A stretch of DNA of 6,428 nucleotides from Methanolobus sp. UBA474. GTDB lineage: Archaea > Halobacteriota > Methanosarcinia > Methanosarcinales > Methanosarcinaceae. The notes under the pieces were generated by a model. The model searched no databases and was not told where the DNA came from. It saw nothing but the letters and a program-made list of their open reading frames with translations. The position numbers were made by a program, and so were the translations under genes. Below are positions 6,285 through 6,428 of the stretch, piece after piece. The stretch's first letter is position 1; the number at the start of each line of letters is the position of its first letter. The stretch is taken from NCBI GenBank assembly GCA_002501695.1, contig DANZ01000098.1, positions 1-6,428 on the forward strand, written 5' to 3'.

Positions 6285-6428
6285 CTATTTCCGGTCCTTA
6301 TCTTTGTCCCTTTTGAACATGGAAGACAGATGCAGCGCATAGGTGCCGTCCTCTTTTATGGCCATCACTATTTCCTTGCGGTCGAAAAGGGAATCGAGGT
6401 TCAGTTCGTAGGAACCGGGACCCAGTAT
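6285..6428 (-). CDS. C-terminal fragment of an unrecognised protein
   Basis: An open frame enters from the right edge on the minus strand and runs 47 residues to a TAG at 6285-6287. It contains GPGSYELNLDSLFDRKEIVMAIKEDGTYALHLSSM and ends in a highly charged tail (KRDKDKDRK). The alternation of short hydrophobic stretches with DRKE and KEDGTY suggests a small beta-rich domain with an unstructured basic-acidic end. No family is recognised, and the start lies outside the window. Same strand and a 38-base gap to the DUF1624 gene suggest an operon in which this gene is first or earlier. Coding status is supported by the uninterrupted frame to the edge and by typical residue composition, but it is short. 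Confidence 0.55.
   Translation of the reverse strand: MLGPGSYELNLDSLFDRKEIVMAIKEDGTYALHLSSMFKRDKDKDRK

Overview
The window reads as chromosomal DNA of a methanogenic archaeon, most likely Methanosarcinaceae (the Methanococcoides / Methanolobus / Methanomethylovorans part of the family). This rests on a glucosyl-3-phosphoglycerate synthase of the type characterised in Methanococcoides burtonii, a Y-family polymerase ending in a PCNA-binding-like tail, archaeal-style AT-rich promoter and T-rich terminator sequence, and weak GG-rich ribosome binding sites. The genus is an inference from protein character only.

Layout, left to right: (1) the last 50 codons of a DinB/Pol IV-like translesion polymerase on + (1-155). 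(2) A 184-bp spacer with a TATA-like AT block and an imperfect 18-bp dyad. (3) A 638-residue fusion on + (340-2256), with an N-terminal class I SAM methyltransferase and a C-terminal D-Ala-D-Ala-ligase-like ATP-grasp domain. (4) A 275-bp spacer with a hairpin/T-tract terminator, a perfect 10-bp palindrome and a probable gpgS promoter. (5) gpgS on + (2532-3731), for the first step of the compatible solute glucosylglycerate. (6) A convergent AlkD-type DNA alkylation repair gene on - (3761-4471). (7) A divergent pirin-family cupin gene on + (4554-5435). (8) A convergent DUF1624 / HGSNAT-like membrane protein on - (5473-6246). (9) The 3' end of an unrecognised gene on - (6285-6428), probably cotranscribed with the membrane protein.

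The genes do not form one obvious pathway. Strand switches and the two wide spacers suggest several separate transcription units. gpgS stands without its usual partner phosphatase gene gpgP (mpgP homologue), which lies directly downstream of gpgS in M. burtonii. The methyltransferase/ATP-grasp fusion is the most unusual item: one chain carries a methylating module and a carboxylate-amine (or similar) ligase module, and its product cannot be told from sequence. No CRISPR array, tRNA, rRNA, insertion sequence or prophage signal was seen.
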